In this document: one piece after another, positions 37,847 to 45,898 of the stretch
How positions within the stretch are numbered: position 1 is the stretch's first letter
Layout: each line of letters starts with the position of its first letter
The notes under the pieces: generated by a model
Told to the model about the DNA's origin: nothing
The model's input: only the letters and a program-made list of their open reading frames with translations
Databases searched by the model: none
Source: Siphonobacter curvatus
GTDB lineage: Bacteria > Bacteroidota > Bacteroidia > Cytophagales > Spirosomataceae
Direction of reading: 5' to 3'
NCBI RefSeq assembly: GCF_002943425.1
Contig: NZ_PTRA01000003.1
Location: forward strand, 186,001-250,000
Length of the DNA: 64,000 nt
Position numbers and translations under genes: made by a program

Positions 37847-39268
37847 ATGAAGTCTTCGAACGTCTGGCTACTCAATATTGCTGCTGCTTCTGCCATTGCC
37901 ATACTGGTACTGCTGACCTACCTGTGTTTAGATCAGGTACGATCTACGGAATGGTTTAGTGAACGGGTAGAGCATACGTATAAAACCATTAACGAAAGTG
38001 AACGGCTGTTTTCGCAGGTTAAGGAAGCGGAAGCAGGGATTCGGGGCTATCTACTTACCTCGAATGAATTATTCATCAAATCGTATAAACAGGGGCGTAC
38101 CGAGTACGAAGCTTCCGCTCAACGTCTGCAATTCCTGCTCAATGATAATGCCCATCAGTTACGGCGGCTGGCTGTATTTAAAAGTCTGGCTCGTGATAAG
38201 TGGGAAAGTATGGATCTGCAATTGAAAGGGATAGATAAAATCCAGAATCAGGATTCTATGATTCTCAAGAGCAAGGCCATCATGGATGCCATGCAAAAGC
38301 AGATCAATGAAATTCAGGACGAAGAACGTAAGCTGTTGACAAGCCGTTTAAAGGCTCGTGAACGCGAATTCAATTTGGCTCCTACGTACTTATTAACGTT
38401 GGCACTGCTGGCAGGGGGGCTGTTGATTATTTCGGCGACGCTACTCAACATCGAACTTCGACGGCGGCGTTTGATCCAGATTGATCTGGAGAAAAAAGTC
38501 GAAGCCCTCAACCGCTCGAATGCTGAGCTCGAACAATTTGCGTACGTAGCTTCGCACGATTTACAGGAACCGTTACGAAAAATTAGAGCTTTTGCGGATC
38601 GGTTGTTGATGCGACAACGCGATCAGCTCACCGAAGATGGTCAGACCATGCTGGACAAAATCGCGAATGCCGCCGAACGCATGCAGAGCCTCATTAACGA
38701 TCTGTTGACTTTCTCGCGAATGGTAAGTCGTACGGACCCATTGCAAATGGTTAATTTGAATGAAGTACTCGACGAGGTTCAACTGGATCTTTCAGAGGTA
38801 ATTACTGAACAGCAAGCTTCCGTTCATGTACAGGCTTTACCCACCATTCAAGGTTATCCTTCGCAGGTACGGCAACTTTTGCTGAACCTGCTCAGTAACG
38901 CCCTTAAATTTACTAAGCCCGATGTGCTTCCAATGGTTGAAGTCACGTATCGAAAAGTAGATGGATCTGAAATACCAACCCTAGATTCGGACCTGAAAAA
39001 AGAACAATGGTATCACTGCATACGCATCAGCGACAATGGCATCGGGTTTGAACCCGAGTATGCTGAGAAAATTTTTGTAATTTTTCAGCGGTTACACGCC
39101 AAATCGGCTTATGGGGGCACGGGGATTGGATTAGCCATTTGTCGACGGGTGGTGACCAATCACGAAGGTTATATCTTTGCGGAAGGCAAACCGGGGCAGG
39201 GGGCTCTCTTTACGATCTACCTGCCCATTGAAACCACCCAACAGAATCTGACGGGTACGACAGAATAA
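37847..39268 (+). CDS. CHASE3-domain sensor histidine kinase
   Basis: 473 residues. TM1 (about 7-27), an extracytoplasmic CHASE3 domain (about 30-170; EAEAGIRGYLLTSNELF is diagnostic) and TM2 (about 178-200). HisKA with His237 (ASHDLQEPLRKIRAF) and a HATPase (NLLSNALKF, DNGIGFEP, GTGIGLAICRRVV) follow. H-box and ATPase are closely similar to the 33275-34432 kinase, so these are paralogues. It pairs with the receiver 66 bp downstream and is divergent from rpoN. The 287-bp divergent spacer is T-rich. Confidence 0.92.
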   Translation: MKSSNVWLLNIAAASAIAILVLLTYLCLDQVRSTEWFSERVEHTYKTINESERLFSQVKEAEAGIRGYLLTSNELFIKSYKQGRTEYEASAQRLQFLLNDNAHQLRRLAVFKSLARDKWESMDLQLKGIDKIQNQDSMILKSKAIMDAMQKQINEIQDEERKLLTSRLKAREREFNLAPTYLLTLALLAGGLLIISATLLNIELRRRRLIQIDLEKKVEALNRSNAELEQFAYVASHDLQEPLRKIRAFADRLLMRQRDQLTEDGQTMLDKIANAAERMQSLINDLLTFSRMVSRTDPLQMVNLNEVLDEVQLDLSEVITEQQASVHVQALPTIQGYPSQVRQLLLNLLSNALKFTKPDVLPMVEVTYRKVDGSEIPTLDSDLKKEQWYHCIRISDNGIGFEPEYAEKIFVIFQRLHAKSAYGGTGIGLAICRRVVTNHEGYIFAEGKPGQGALFTIYLPIETTQQNLTGTTE

Positions 39269-39334
39269 AAAAATAGCCGTATCTTTAAAGGCAGTTAAAT
39301 AGCAATAGCGTATGGCTCTGAGCCTGGTGCAGGT

Positions 39335-39775
39335 ATGAATACACAGATTCCCATTTTAGTGGCTGATGATGATGAAGATGATCGTTTTTTAATCCGAACC
39401 GCTTTTCGGGACAGCCAATTAACCAACGATATATTTTTTGTAGCCGATGGCGTAGAGTTGATGCAGTTTTTGTATCATCAGGGGCCTTACGCTGATGTTG
39501 AAAAATATCCACGTCCTGGCATTATCTTCCTGGATTTAAACATGCCCCGCAAAGACGGCTGGGAGGCCTTGTCTGAAATCAAACAAAATCCAGAGCTGAA
39601 GGCCATTCCAGTGGTTGTACTCACTACTTCAAATTCGGAGCGGGATATTCTTCGTACGTATGAGTCAGGAGCGAACTGCTACATTACAAAACCCATTTCA
39701 TTTGATCAGCTCTTGCAGATTGTCAAAAGTTTTGGTCAGTTTTGGTTAAGCATTGCTTCGATCCCTTGGAAATAA
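39335..39775 (+). CDS. Stand-alone response regulator (Rcp1-like)
   Basis: 146 residues. A receiver with acidic pocket ADDDEDDRFL, phosphoacceptor in PGIIFLDLNMPRKDGW, Thr in VVVLTTSNS and Lys in CYITKPIS. It is a paralogue of the receiver at 32764-33222 (same length class, same KPIS tail) and is the likely partner of the CHASE3 kinase. Confidence 0.92.
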   Translation: MNTQIPILVADDDEDDRFLIRTAFRDSQLTNDIFFVADGVELMQFLYHQGPYADVEKYPRPGIIFLDLNMPRKDGWEALSEIKQNPELKAIPVVVLTTSNSERDILRTYESGANCYITKPISFDQLLQIVKSFGQFWLSIASIPWK

Positions 39776-39779
39776 GATC

Positions 39780-39835
39780 GTTAACCCAACAAAAAAGCCG
39801 ATTCTTGCGAGAATCGGCTTTTTTGTTGGGTTAAC
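39780..39835. terminator. Bidirectional terminator with 26-bp arms
   Basis: Perfect inverted repeat 39780-39805/39810-39835 with loop TGCG: GTTAACCCAAC-A6-GCCGATTCT and complement. It ends three bases before the stop of the convergent gene. Confidence 0.9.
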
Positions 39836-39837
39836 GA

Positions 39838-40374
39838 TTATAGTGGCGTTCGAACGGATCGTTCCGGTTGAGCCAGGGGTAAGGACTCTACCACATGCGC
39901 CCGCGGAATGTCATCCTCGGCAGTAGCATCCTTCAACCAGCGGAAAAACCGCTCTTTCCAGTGCTTCTTCGGTTTTCCTTCGGAAATCCGAACCACTTTA
40001 GGTTCATCATCCGATACTTCTTTCACCCAAGTCAGCGATTTTTGAAGTAAGTGATTCTGGTTAGAGGACAAGTAATTGGCCGTGGCCCGTTTCAAAAGAA
40101 AACGAATAATGAACCGTAACGGCCACGCCATCCGACCAATGGGTGTATAGGCTAAGGCCATATCAATGCCCCGTACCACGCCCATCTGCAAGGCATTGTT
40201 CTTGGGTTTACTCATCAATTGAGTAAACGTCTGGACGACTTGCCGGGCGGGATTTATATCTTCTTTAATATCATCAAACTGCCGCCGGATTCCTACTCTT
40301 GACGTTTCAATCTGATTTTTCAAGCGGGCTCGTTCGGCCTGTAAGTCGGATAAACTTTCTATTCTATTGTTCAT
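39838..40374 (-). CDS. Hypothetical envelope-associated protein
   Basis: 178 residues from ATG 40374 (MNNRIESLSDLQAERARLKNQIETS); four more residues from 40386 are possible. The N-terminal 45 residues are coiled-coil-like. The middle (about 95-125; GRMAWPLRFIIRFLLKRA) is amphipathic or membrane-associated, and the C-terminal third is charged. No family recognised. It follows the holin-X-like and YtxH genes, so it is probably part of the same membrane or stress group. Confidence 0.6.
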   Translation of the reverse strand: MNNRIESLSDLQAERARLKNQIETSRVGIRRQFDDIKEDINPARQVVQTFTQLMSKPKNNALQMGVVRGIDMALAYTPIGRMAWPLRFIIRFLLKRATANYLSSNQNHLLQKSLTWVKEVSDDEPKVVRISEGKPKKHWKERFFRWLKDATAEDDIPRAHVVESLPLAQPERSVRTPL

Positions 40375-40404
40375 GGTCATTAGCAAATAAGACTAAAGTA
40401 GAGG

Positions 40405-40776
40405 CTACTTTTTAGATTGATCTTTTTCGTAATAGAAGCGTTTGATAAAGGCATTGAGAACAGGAATCTTAATAAATTTATCACGAATCATGAATAAAAT
40501 AAGGGTTAATACGGCGTATCCCAACGCTACGTAGCCAAATCCCGCGGCTACACTACCTACCGATTCACCAATCCACCAAGCCAATGCAATGCTGCCAAAC
40601 AATAAAACAAGTCCACCAAATACACTGACGATTAAACCGGCAACCACGGACGAGACAATATCAGCCGTTTTATCGGCTGTTTGCAGAACCGCCATATTCC
40701 AGCGGGCCTCTACATATTCAGTAACGCGTGCAAACAAGTCTTCGGCTGATTCGCGAAGGTCCTTTATTGATTCCAT
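40405..40776 (-). CDS. Phage-holin-X-like membrane protein (PF07332 type)
   Basis: 123 residues. An amphipathic N-terminus (SIKDLRESAEDLFARVTEYVEARWNM) is followed by two membrane helices (about 38-62 and 72-95) and a charged tail ending in KDQSKK. This is the layout of the actinobacterial holin-X family, which in free-living bacteria is chromosomal and stress-linked rather than phage-borne. 18 bp before the next gene; no phage genes nearby. Confidence 0.7.
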   Translation of the reverse strand: MESIKDLRESAEDLFARVTEYVEARWNMAVLQTADKTADIVSSVVAGLIVSVFGGLVLLFGSIALAWWIGESVGSVAAGFGYVALGYAVLTLILFMIRDKFIKIPVLNAFIKRFYYEKDQSKK

Positions 40777-40856
40777 AAGGGTTGAGAGCGATAAATAAAA
40801 GTAGATTTAAATCAAAAGACGTACAATCGATTGGAGGATATCAGGATGTAATAACA

Positions 40857-40886
40857 AACGGGGAACTCAACCGTGAGCTCCCCGTT
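40857..40886 (-). terminator. Hairpin after the YtxH gene
   Basis: AACGGGGAACTC (40857-40868) pairs with GAGCTCCCCGTT (40875-40886) with one mismatch. On the minus strand a T-rich tail TTTGTTATT follows. Confidence 0.6.
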
Positions 40887-40924
40887 GATCATCGACTAAT
40901 CGGTGACTGATCTAGCCAGCGAGA

Positions 40925-41239
40925 TTAACCGAGTTGCTCGTTCACTTTCTGCTTAGCAGTTTGTTTTGCTTCCTCAGCCTGATCTTGCAGGTCTTCGAAT
41001 TTCGAGCGTGCTTTATCTTTTAAGTCACCAGCTTTTGAAACAGCTTGACTCTTTAGGTCTTCCAAAGAGATTTTACCTTTCTGGATCGCTTTTAATACTT
41101 CATCGGCCAGATCTCCCACTTGCTTTTTCATCTTACCCCGCGTGTCTTCTCCTTTATCGGGAGCGAACAACAGACCGATCACTGCTCCAGCAGCAGCAGC
41201 AGTAACAATTCCTAAAAAGATTTTTCCATTATTAGACAT
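40925..41239 (-). CDS. YtxH-domain protein
   Basis: 104 residues from ATG 41239. One membrane helix (about 6-24; IFLGIVTAAAAGAVIGLLFAPDKGEDTR is the YtxH signature) and a long Lys/Glu/Ala coiled coil to the C-terminus. It has an unusually good Shine-Dalgarno, AGGAGG, 5 bases before the ATG, which decides the start over an in-frame ATG far upstream. YtxH proteins are general-stress proteins. Confidence 0.85.
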   Translation of the reverse strand: MSNNGKIFLGIVTAAAAGAVIGLLFAPDKGEDTRGKMKKQVGDLADEVLKAIQKGKISLEDLKSQAVSKAGDLKDKARSKFEDLQDQAEEAKQTAKQKVNEQLG

Positions 41240-41244
41240 GACAT

Positions 41245-41250
41245 CCTCCT
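41245..41250 (-). promoter_or_regulatory. Strong Shine-Dalgarno of the YtxH gene
   Basis: AGGAGG on the minus strand, spaced 5 bases from ATG 41239. Nearly all other genes in the window lack such a site. Confidence 0.65.
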
Positions 41251-41544
41251 GTTTAAATAGTGAAACTTTTGATTCGATTGAAAATGGAAAAACAGCCGTG
41301 CCAGCAAATGAAAAAGCAGGGGTGATTTTTTGAGTAATAAGATTTATTAGATATAAATTATCAAATGATAGTATATTTTCGGGGAAATTCAAGAAATGCG
41401 AAAAATCACCCATTCTTCCAAAAAGCTAACAGGATGACTCAAAATGGGGAAAAAAACCCTCAGAAACGCTTTGGTATATTATTTTAAAAACTTTTATCCG
41501 GATACCGCACCGTACAGGTGTTTTAGGTTAGGTGGAAGATCGGC

Positions 41545-41582
41545 ATTGGGCAAGTCCACCGGATTTGCCCAATCTTTTTTTA
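41545..41582 (+). terminator. Isolated terminator upstream of a receiver gene
   Basis: ATTGGGCAA (41545-41553)/TTGCCCAAT (41565-41572 region), extended inside by TCC/GGA, then T7. No protein gene ends nearby on this strand, and the 447-bp gap (41240-41686) holds no convincing ORF. It may end a small RNA that begins between about 41380 and 41500, or act in the leader of the receiver gene. Confidence 0.6.
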
Positions 41583-41686
41583 ACTTAATCGGTTCAGACC
41601 TAAATGATTATGATAGACTTGTTAAGTCTTGGCTATAAATTGTATAAGATATGCCCACGTATCTTCCGAGTATATACGGAGACAAT

Positions 41687-42022
41687 ATGAAGGTTTTGAT
41701 CGTAGATGATGAAGAGGATTTATGTATGCTGCTAGGAAGTTTCCTTCGCAGAAAAAAAGCAGAAGTAAGCTACGCTAATAATCTTCGCAACGGCTTGGAG
41801 CAGTTGCACCATGTCAATCCAGACGTCGTTTTTCTTGATAATAATTTACCAGATGGAACGGGCCTTGAAGCGCTGCCTAGCTGGCGACAGTTATATCCTG
41901 AAAGTCGCATTGTTATGATTAGCGCCATGAGTAATTTACGTGAACGAGCTTTGGCTAGTGGTGCTGATGCTTTTCTGGAAAAACCCTTGAGTTTTAGACT
42001 AGTGGAATCAGTTTTGGACTAA
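41687..42022 (+). CDS. Stand-alone response regulator
   Basis: 111 residues from ATG 41687 (MKVLIVDDEEDLCML). A short receiver: phosphoacceptor in DVVFLDNNLPDGTG, Ser in VMISAMS and Lys in FLEKPLS. It resembles the receiver of NtrC-type regulators more than the Rcp1-like ones at 32764 and 39335. No kinase is adjacent. It sits inside the group of stress and envelope genes and may control them through protein contact. Confidence 0.85.
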   Translation: MKVLIVDDEEDLCMLLGSFLRRKKAEVSYANNLRNGLEQLHHVNPDVVFLDNNLPDGTGLEALPSWRQLYPESRIVMISAMSNLRERALASGADAFLEKPLSFRLVESVLD

Positions 42023-42051
42023 TCGCGTACCAAACACATACTATATTTTTT

Positions 42052-42092
42052 AATAAAGCTCCGGTCATTGATAGGCCGGAGCTTTATTATTT
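42052..42092 (+). terminator. Terminator after the receiver gene
   Basis: AATAAAGCTCCGG (42052-42064)/CCGGAGCTTTATT (42075-42087), 13-bp stem followed by TATT-rich sequence. Confidence 0.7.
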
Positions 42093-42202
42093 TCCAATGA
42101 TTTTACTAATAGCTATTTCTAAAAAATAATACCCATTGGGACTTGACTAATTGGCCAATGGATGATCTAGTGAATCGATTACTATCAAAGCAGCACTATC
42201 AC

Positions 42203-42238
42203 AAAAAAGCCCTTGAGTAATATAGGGGATTTTGGGCT
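42203..42238 (-). terminator. Hairpin after the coiled-coil lipoprotein gene
   Basis: AGCCC (42208-42212) and GGGCT (42234-42238) with A/T-rich inner pairing. The minus strand continues in T6. Weak stem. Confidence 0.45.
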
Positions 42239-42253
42239 ACACAGTATTTATAC

Positions 42254-42745
42254 TTAATCCTTTAAACTCTTTTGAGCTTCGTCAATCTTTCGATTTAGGT
42301 CTCTCTTGAATTCTTTCCAGTCCGCTTTCGCATTGTTTTGAATCTTTTTTAATGAAGCATCTAGTTCATCTCGCTTCACTTCTAATTTTGCTTTTCGCTG
42401 CTGCCAGCGGATTTTTTCTTTGTTTTTGGCTACTTTGATTTTAGCGTCTACGCGGTCAATCTCATTTTGTAGCGCCATTTTCTGATCTTCTACCTTAACA
42501 GACAACTCCGAACGTTCACGTTGCCAGTCTTCTTTACTTTCCTGTCCTGATTCTTTAACATCCGTAGCTACCTCATCAAAGGCTTCCTTAGTTTTGTCTG
42601 CGGCTCGATCCGCTGCATTTTCTATGTTGTCTTGAGCTTTCTGGGCATCTTCAGCAGCTTGGTGTTTCTCTTTTGCGGTACAACCTATTAAGAGCGAGCA
42701 ACTTAGGATTCCCAGGTTTACCCAGCAAAGCATTTGTTTTTTCAT
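42254..42745 (-). CDS. Coiled-coil lipoprotein
   Basis: 163 residues from ATG 42745. Signal with lipobox LLIGC (Cys about 22), then an almost uninterrupted Lys/Glu/Asp/Ala coiled coil (about 30-163). The usual Bacteroidota outer-membrane retention or export residues after the Cys are TAKEK. It is similar in style to osmotic-stress lipoproteins. Function unknown; it is probably a periplasmic spacer or stress protein. Confidence 0.75.
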   Translation of the reverse strand: MKKQMLCWVNLGILSCSLLIGCTAKEKHQAAEDAQKAQDNIENAADRAADKTKEAFDEVATDVKESGQESKEDWQRERSELSVKVEDQKMALQNEIDRVDAKIKVAKNKEKIRWQQRKAKLEVKRDELDASLKKIQNNAKADWKEFKRDLNRKIDEAQKSLKD

Positions 42746-42941
42746 AAGGCATTCTTCATTTAAGCGTCCATACTCAATAGCTAACAAATAAAGAAATGTA
42801 CCTAAGTTTTAATGGCCATGCTTTTTTAACCGCTTGGTGGAATCAATCGATTAAGATCGATGTGTAGAAAAGCTTAGGTTACCAATTCGAAGGAAATGTG
42901 TAGAAAAAAATACTCGAAATACAGTTGGCCTATCTGAAATC

Positions 42942-43751
42942 TTACCCATTTGAAGGGGTAGGTAGTACCGGCTGAGCCGCTTCTACGGCTACCTGTAAGC
43001 TTTTAAAATTAACGCCTCCAAAATAAGAAGCAAAGGCAACATCTGCCGCATCTCGACCGTAAGCAACCGCAATACGATTCCCGCGGGGCTGTGACTGTGT
43101 AGGATCGAACGTATACCAGCGATCGCCCACGTACGCTTCAAACCAGGCATGCAAATCCATCGGGTCCAGTTGATACAGATAACCTACTACCATCCGGGCT
43201 GGGATGTTGCAACTACGACATAGGGCAATACCCAGGTGGGCAAAGTCCCGACAAACGCCGACGCGATTGAGCGTAATGTCCATGGCTGATGTAGAAGAAT
43301 TCGTTACGCCGTATTCGTACCGGATGTTGTTATAAATCCACTGCCGAATAGCTTCTACCTGAGCGTATCCCAGCGGATAGCCCTGAATGATTTCTGCGGC
43401 TAGCCCACCGAGCTTGTCGGCTTCGCAGTACCGGCTTTGCAGCAGAAATTGCATCACTTCATCGGGTACATTGGATACGGGTACCCAGTCAGCTTCGGTA
43501 TGAACATCAATTTGGTCCGCACAATCGGCCGTTACTCTTGATTCCAGCCGAAAAGGACCGGGTGGAATCATTAAGCGTTGGCAAAGATTCCCGTAAGAAT
43601 CCGTGTATTCCGTGATCTGAACGAGCGGATCAACGATGTACTCTTCCTTGACGATAAATTGACTGGCTCCACTGCGGGGTCGAAGCATAAAAACGGCGGG
43701 AACATGAGCTAGGGCTTCTAGTTCAATCTGGCAACTGGCTTGAATAAGCAT
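42942..43751 (-). CDS. Transglutaminase-like cysteine peptidase family protein
   Basis: 269 residues, no signal peptide. Catalytic triad visible: Cys167 (RVGVCRDFAHLGIALCRS), His201 (DLHAWFEAYV) and Asp216 (WYTFDPTQ). An N-terminal beta domain (1-95) matches the bacterial transglutaminase-like N-terminal region. Family members may act as proteases or amidases on proteins. Monocistronic on the minus strand between stress-type genes. Confidence 0.88.
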   Translation of the reverse strand: MLIQASCQIELEALAHVPAVFMLRPRSGASQFIVKEEYIVDPLVQITEYTDSYGNLCQRLMIPPGPFRLESRVTADCADQIDVHTEADWVPVSNVPDEVMQFLLQSRYCEADKLGGLAAEIIQGYPLGYAQVEAIRQWIYNNIRYEYGVTNSSTSAMDITLNRVGVCRDFAHLGIALCRSCNIPARMVVGYLYQLDPMDLHAWFEAYVGDRWYTFDPTQSQPRGNRIAVAYGRDAADVAFASYFGGVNFKSLQVAVEAAQPVLPTPSNG

Positions 43752-43950
43752 GGGAATAAGACGTTAGGGAGCGGTAAAAGTCAATAAAAAGACAGTCCAG
43801 ATCAGCGTAACTTTTCGAAAGATAAGCCAGAATCTTTGGACTAGGGAAGTGGCACTACATTTTCGGTTTTAAGCAAACATTGTTTCTAAGACAATGCAAC
43901 GACAGATCTTTTCTTCTCCGTATAAACCACTCTCTCAAAGAGCAATCGCT

Positions 43951-44421
43951 ATGGACGTAAGTGAACAAAAGCAAATATTAAACTTCCTGTACGCGGTTTG
44001 TAGTGATCGCCATGAACAGTACCAAAACGCTCAGGAAGAAGCCAGAGAATCGCATTTGAAAGAAATGTTTAGCAATGGCGAACGTGAAAGTGGACAAATG
44101 ATGCAGGAAATCCGCACACTTTTGCAGGAATTAGATTTACCATGGGAAGAACAAAGTACGCTTTCGGGGGATTTGCATAATCTATGGATCGACTTCCGCT
44201 CGAAACTATCCGGTCACGATTCTAAAGCTATTTTAGAGGCCTTGTGCTGCGCCGAAGAGGCAAATCTAGAGAAGTACGAGCAGGAATGGCAGAATAACCA
44301 AAGTGGAGATGACCAGGTACAGGCGTTAATCAGCCAGCACATCGGAGAGTTAAAACATTCGCTGGAAAAACTGAAGACGCTAACGCAGGATGAAGAAAGC
44401 CACCTAAAGCTGAAATTGTAA
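43951..44421 (+). CDS. PA2169-type four-helix-bundle protein (DUF2383)
   Basis: 156 residues from ATG 43951 (MDVSEQKQILNFLYAVCSDRHEQYQNAQEEA). The all-helical sequence fits the ferritin-like PA2169/DUF2383 family. Conserved Glu/His positions in helices could hold a di-metal site, but I cannot confirm all ligands. Such proteins cluster with YtxH and stress genes in Bacteroidota. An upstream in-frame ATG (43894) is less likely. Confidence 0.75.
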   Translation: MDVSEQKQILNFLYAVCSDRHEQYQNAQEEARESHLKEMFSNGERESGQMMQEIRTLLQELDLPWEEQSTLSGDLHNLWIDFRSKLSGHDSKAILEALCCAEEANLEKYEQEWQNNQSGDDQVQALISQHIGELKHSLEKLKTLTQDEESHLKLKL

Positions 44422-44441
44422 GCTAACCATGAGGGAAAAAC

Positions 44442-44476
44442 AAAAGACCCGGCTCGTTGAACAGTCGGGTCTTTTA
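44442..44476. terminator. Terminator after the PA2169-type gene
   Basis: AAAGACCCG/CGGGTCTTT with a loop of about 14 bases and a T-rich tail; A-rich on the other side. Confidence 0.7.
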
Positions 44477-44566
44477 TTCGTTTTAGTCGCAATTGTATGT
44501 AAAACGGCGAACCCTATCTGAAAGTTTCAGGGTTGAAAAATAGTCTCATAGTTTTTTATGAAAACT

Positions 44567-45757
44567 TCAACTTTTTTTAGAACGGTACGAAAGGCTTAAA
44601 AACCCGATGGTAGCCACTAGTGAAAAGCTAATCATCAACCACCAGGCCGATGCAAAGCCGACGCGACTGATAAACTGGGTACCGAGCAGGGGAGCTGAAA
44701 TTTGAGCAATGGACCACGAGGCCGTATAAGCTGCCGTGTACTGTCCCCGATTGTGAGGTTTCGAGCGGGCAATGGCGTACGAGTTCATGAAAGGCATGGC
44801 TAACATTTCGGCCAGCGTAGCCAGGATCATGGCCACTACTAACCAGATGACACCAAAGAATACATTAAAAATTAGGTAAGATATACCCACCAGTAACGTT
44901 CCAATGGCCATGAGCCGCAAGTGTACAAAACGGTTTTCCAGTTGATGGACCAGCACCATTTCAACGGCTACAATCAGCACGCCATTCAGGGCCATGAGCG
45001 TACCAATCTGATTTTCGGGTAGGTGATACACCTGCTTATAATACAGCGGAACCGTTGAGAACAACTGAAAAAAAGTAATGGCAAACAGGGTAACAAAAAC
45101 CATGAAAACCATGAAATGCGTATCCCGATACGCGGAATCCTGACGGGATTGCTCAACGGTTTGACGGTCGTGGGAAACGAACGTTCGAGGAAGAATCAGT
45201 ACGAGCAAAAGCGTCGCGGCCAGACAGGTGCAGCCATCGGCCCAAAACAGTAGCGAGTAATCGATGGATGCTAGCCAGCCGCCTACCGCTGGGCCTACCG
45301 ACCAGCCCAGATTCAGGGCCAAGCGGTTGAGCGAGTACGAACGGGTCCGGTTTTCGGGGGTGCTGTATAGGGCTACTGCGGCCGTGACGGCGGGACGGAA
45401 CCCCTCGGCAACCAGTCCCAGTACAAACGTGCCCAGGCATAGGCTTTCGAACGTTTTGAGTTGGCCTACGACCAGAAACATCACACCACCCAGCCCCAGG
45501 CATACCCACATTACCCGGTAGGCTCCCAGGCGATCCGTAAGTCGTCCGCCGAGCAGGGTGCCCCCAATGGAACCAACCCCAAACAGAGCCATAATTACGC
45601 CAGACTGGTCAATACTTAAGTGCAGTGACTCCGTCAGGTATACCCCCAGAAAGGGAATAACCATAGTACCGCAGCGATTGATAAACATGACCAAAGCCAG
45701 CAACCATATGGATCGCGAAAGCCCGCTATAGGCGGATCGATAGAGTTGTAAAATCAT
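44567..45757 (-). CDS. MFS transporter (drug/metabolite efflux type)
   Basis: 396 residues from ATG 45757 (MILQLYRSAYSGLSRSIWLLAL). Twelve membrane helices with MFS motif A GGRLTDRLGAYR between TM2 and TM3, and the 12-TM DHA1-like WLASIDYSLLF region. Substrate cannot be told. The in-frame ATGs further upstream would add an unlikely N-terminus. It is divergent from recX. Confidence 0.82.
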   Translation of the reverse strand: MILQLYRSAYSGLSRSIWLLALVMFINRCGTMVIPFLGVYLTESLHLSIDQSGVIMALFGVGSIGGTLLGGRLTDRLGAYRVMWVCLGLGGVMFLVVGQLKTFESLCLGTFVLGLVAEGFRPAVTAAVALYSTPENRTRSYSLNRLALNLGWSVGPAVGGWLASIDYSLLFWADGCTCLAATLLLVLILPRTFVSHDRQTVEQSRQDSAYRDTHFMVFMVFVTLFAITFFQLFSTVPLYYKQVYHLPENQIGTLMALNGVLIVAVEMVLVHQLENRFVHLRLMAIGTLLVGISYLIFNVFFGVIWLVVAMILATLAEMLAMPFMNSYAIARSKPHNRGQYTAAYTASWSIAQISAPLLGTQFISRVGFASAWWLMISFSLVATIGFLSLSYRSKKS

Positions 45758-45898
45758 GGGTAGAGTGGGGGAGGAAGAATAAACTAGTGTAAGAAAGTCA
45801 AAGGTAAGCATTCCCTGTTTTCTCCCGAGAAAGAAAAGAATGAAGCCTTCCAAATTCGCTAAAAAATTCGTAATTTTAAGGATTAAGCCCTTTTTGCC

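Noticed and set aside
40405-40776. Prophage remnant suggested by the holin-like genes here and at 50444-50782
   Set aside because: Both belong to families found on chromosomes without phages, and no other phage gene, attachment site or integrase is near.
41289-41303. TGGCAC on the minus strand upstream of the YtxH gene, as a sigma-54 site
   Set aside because: The -24 half is perfect, but the -12 half reads TTTTT without the required GC, so I did not call it a promoter.
41444-41638. 64-codon plus-strand ORF before the receiver gene
   Set aside because: It reads through the terminator hairpin at 41545-41582 and shows no family features.
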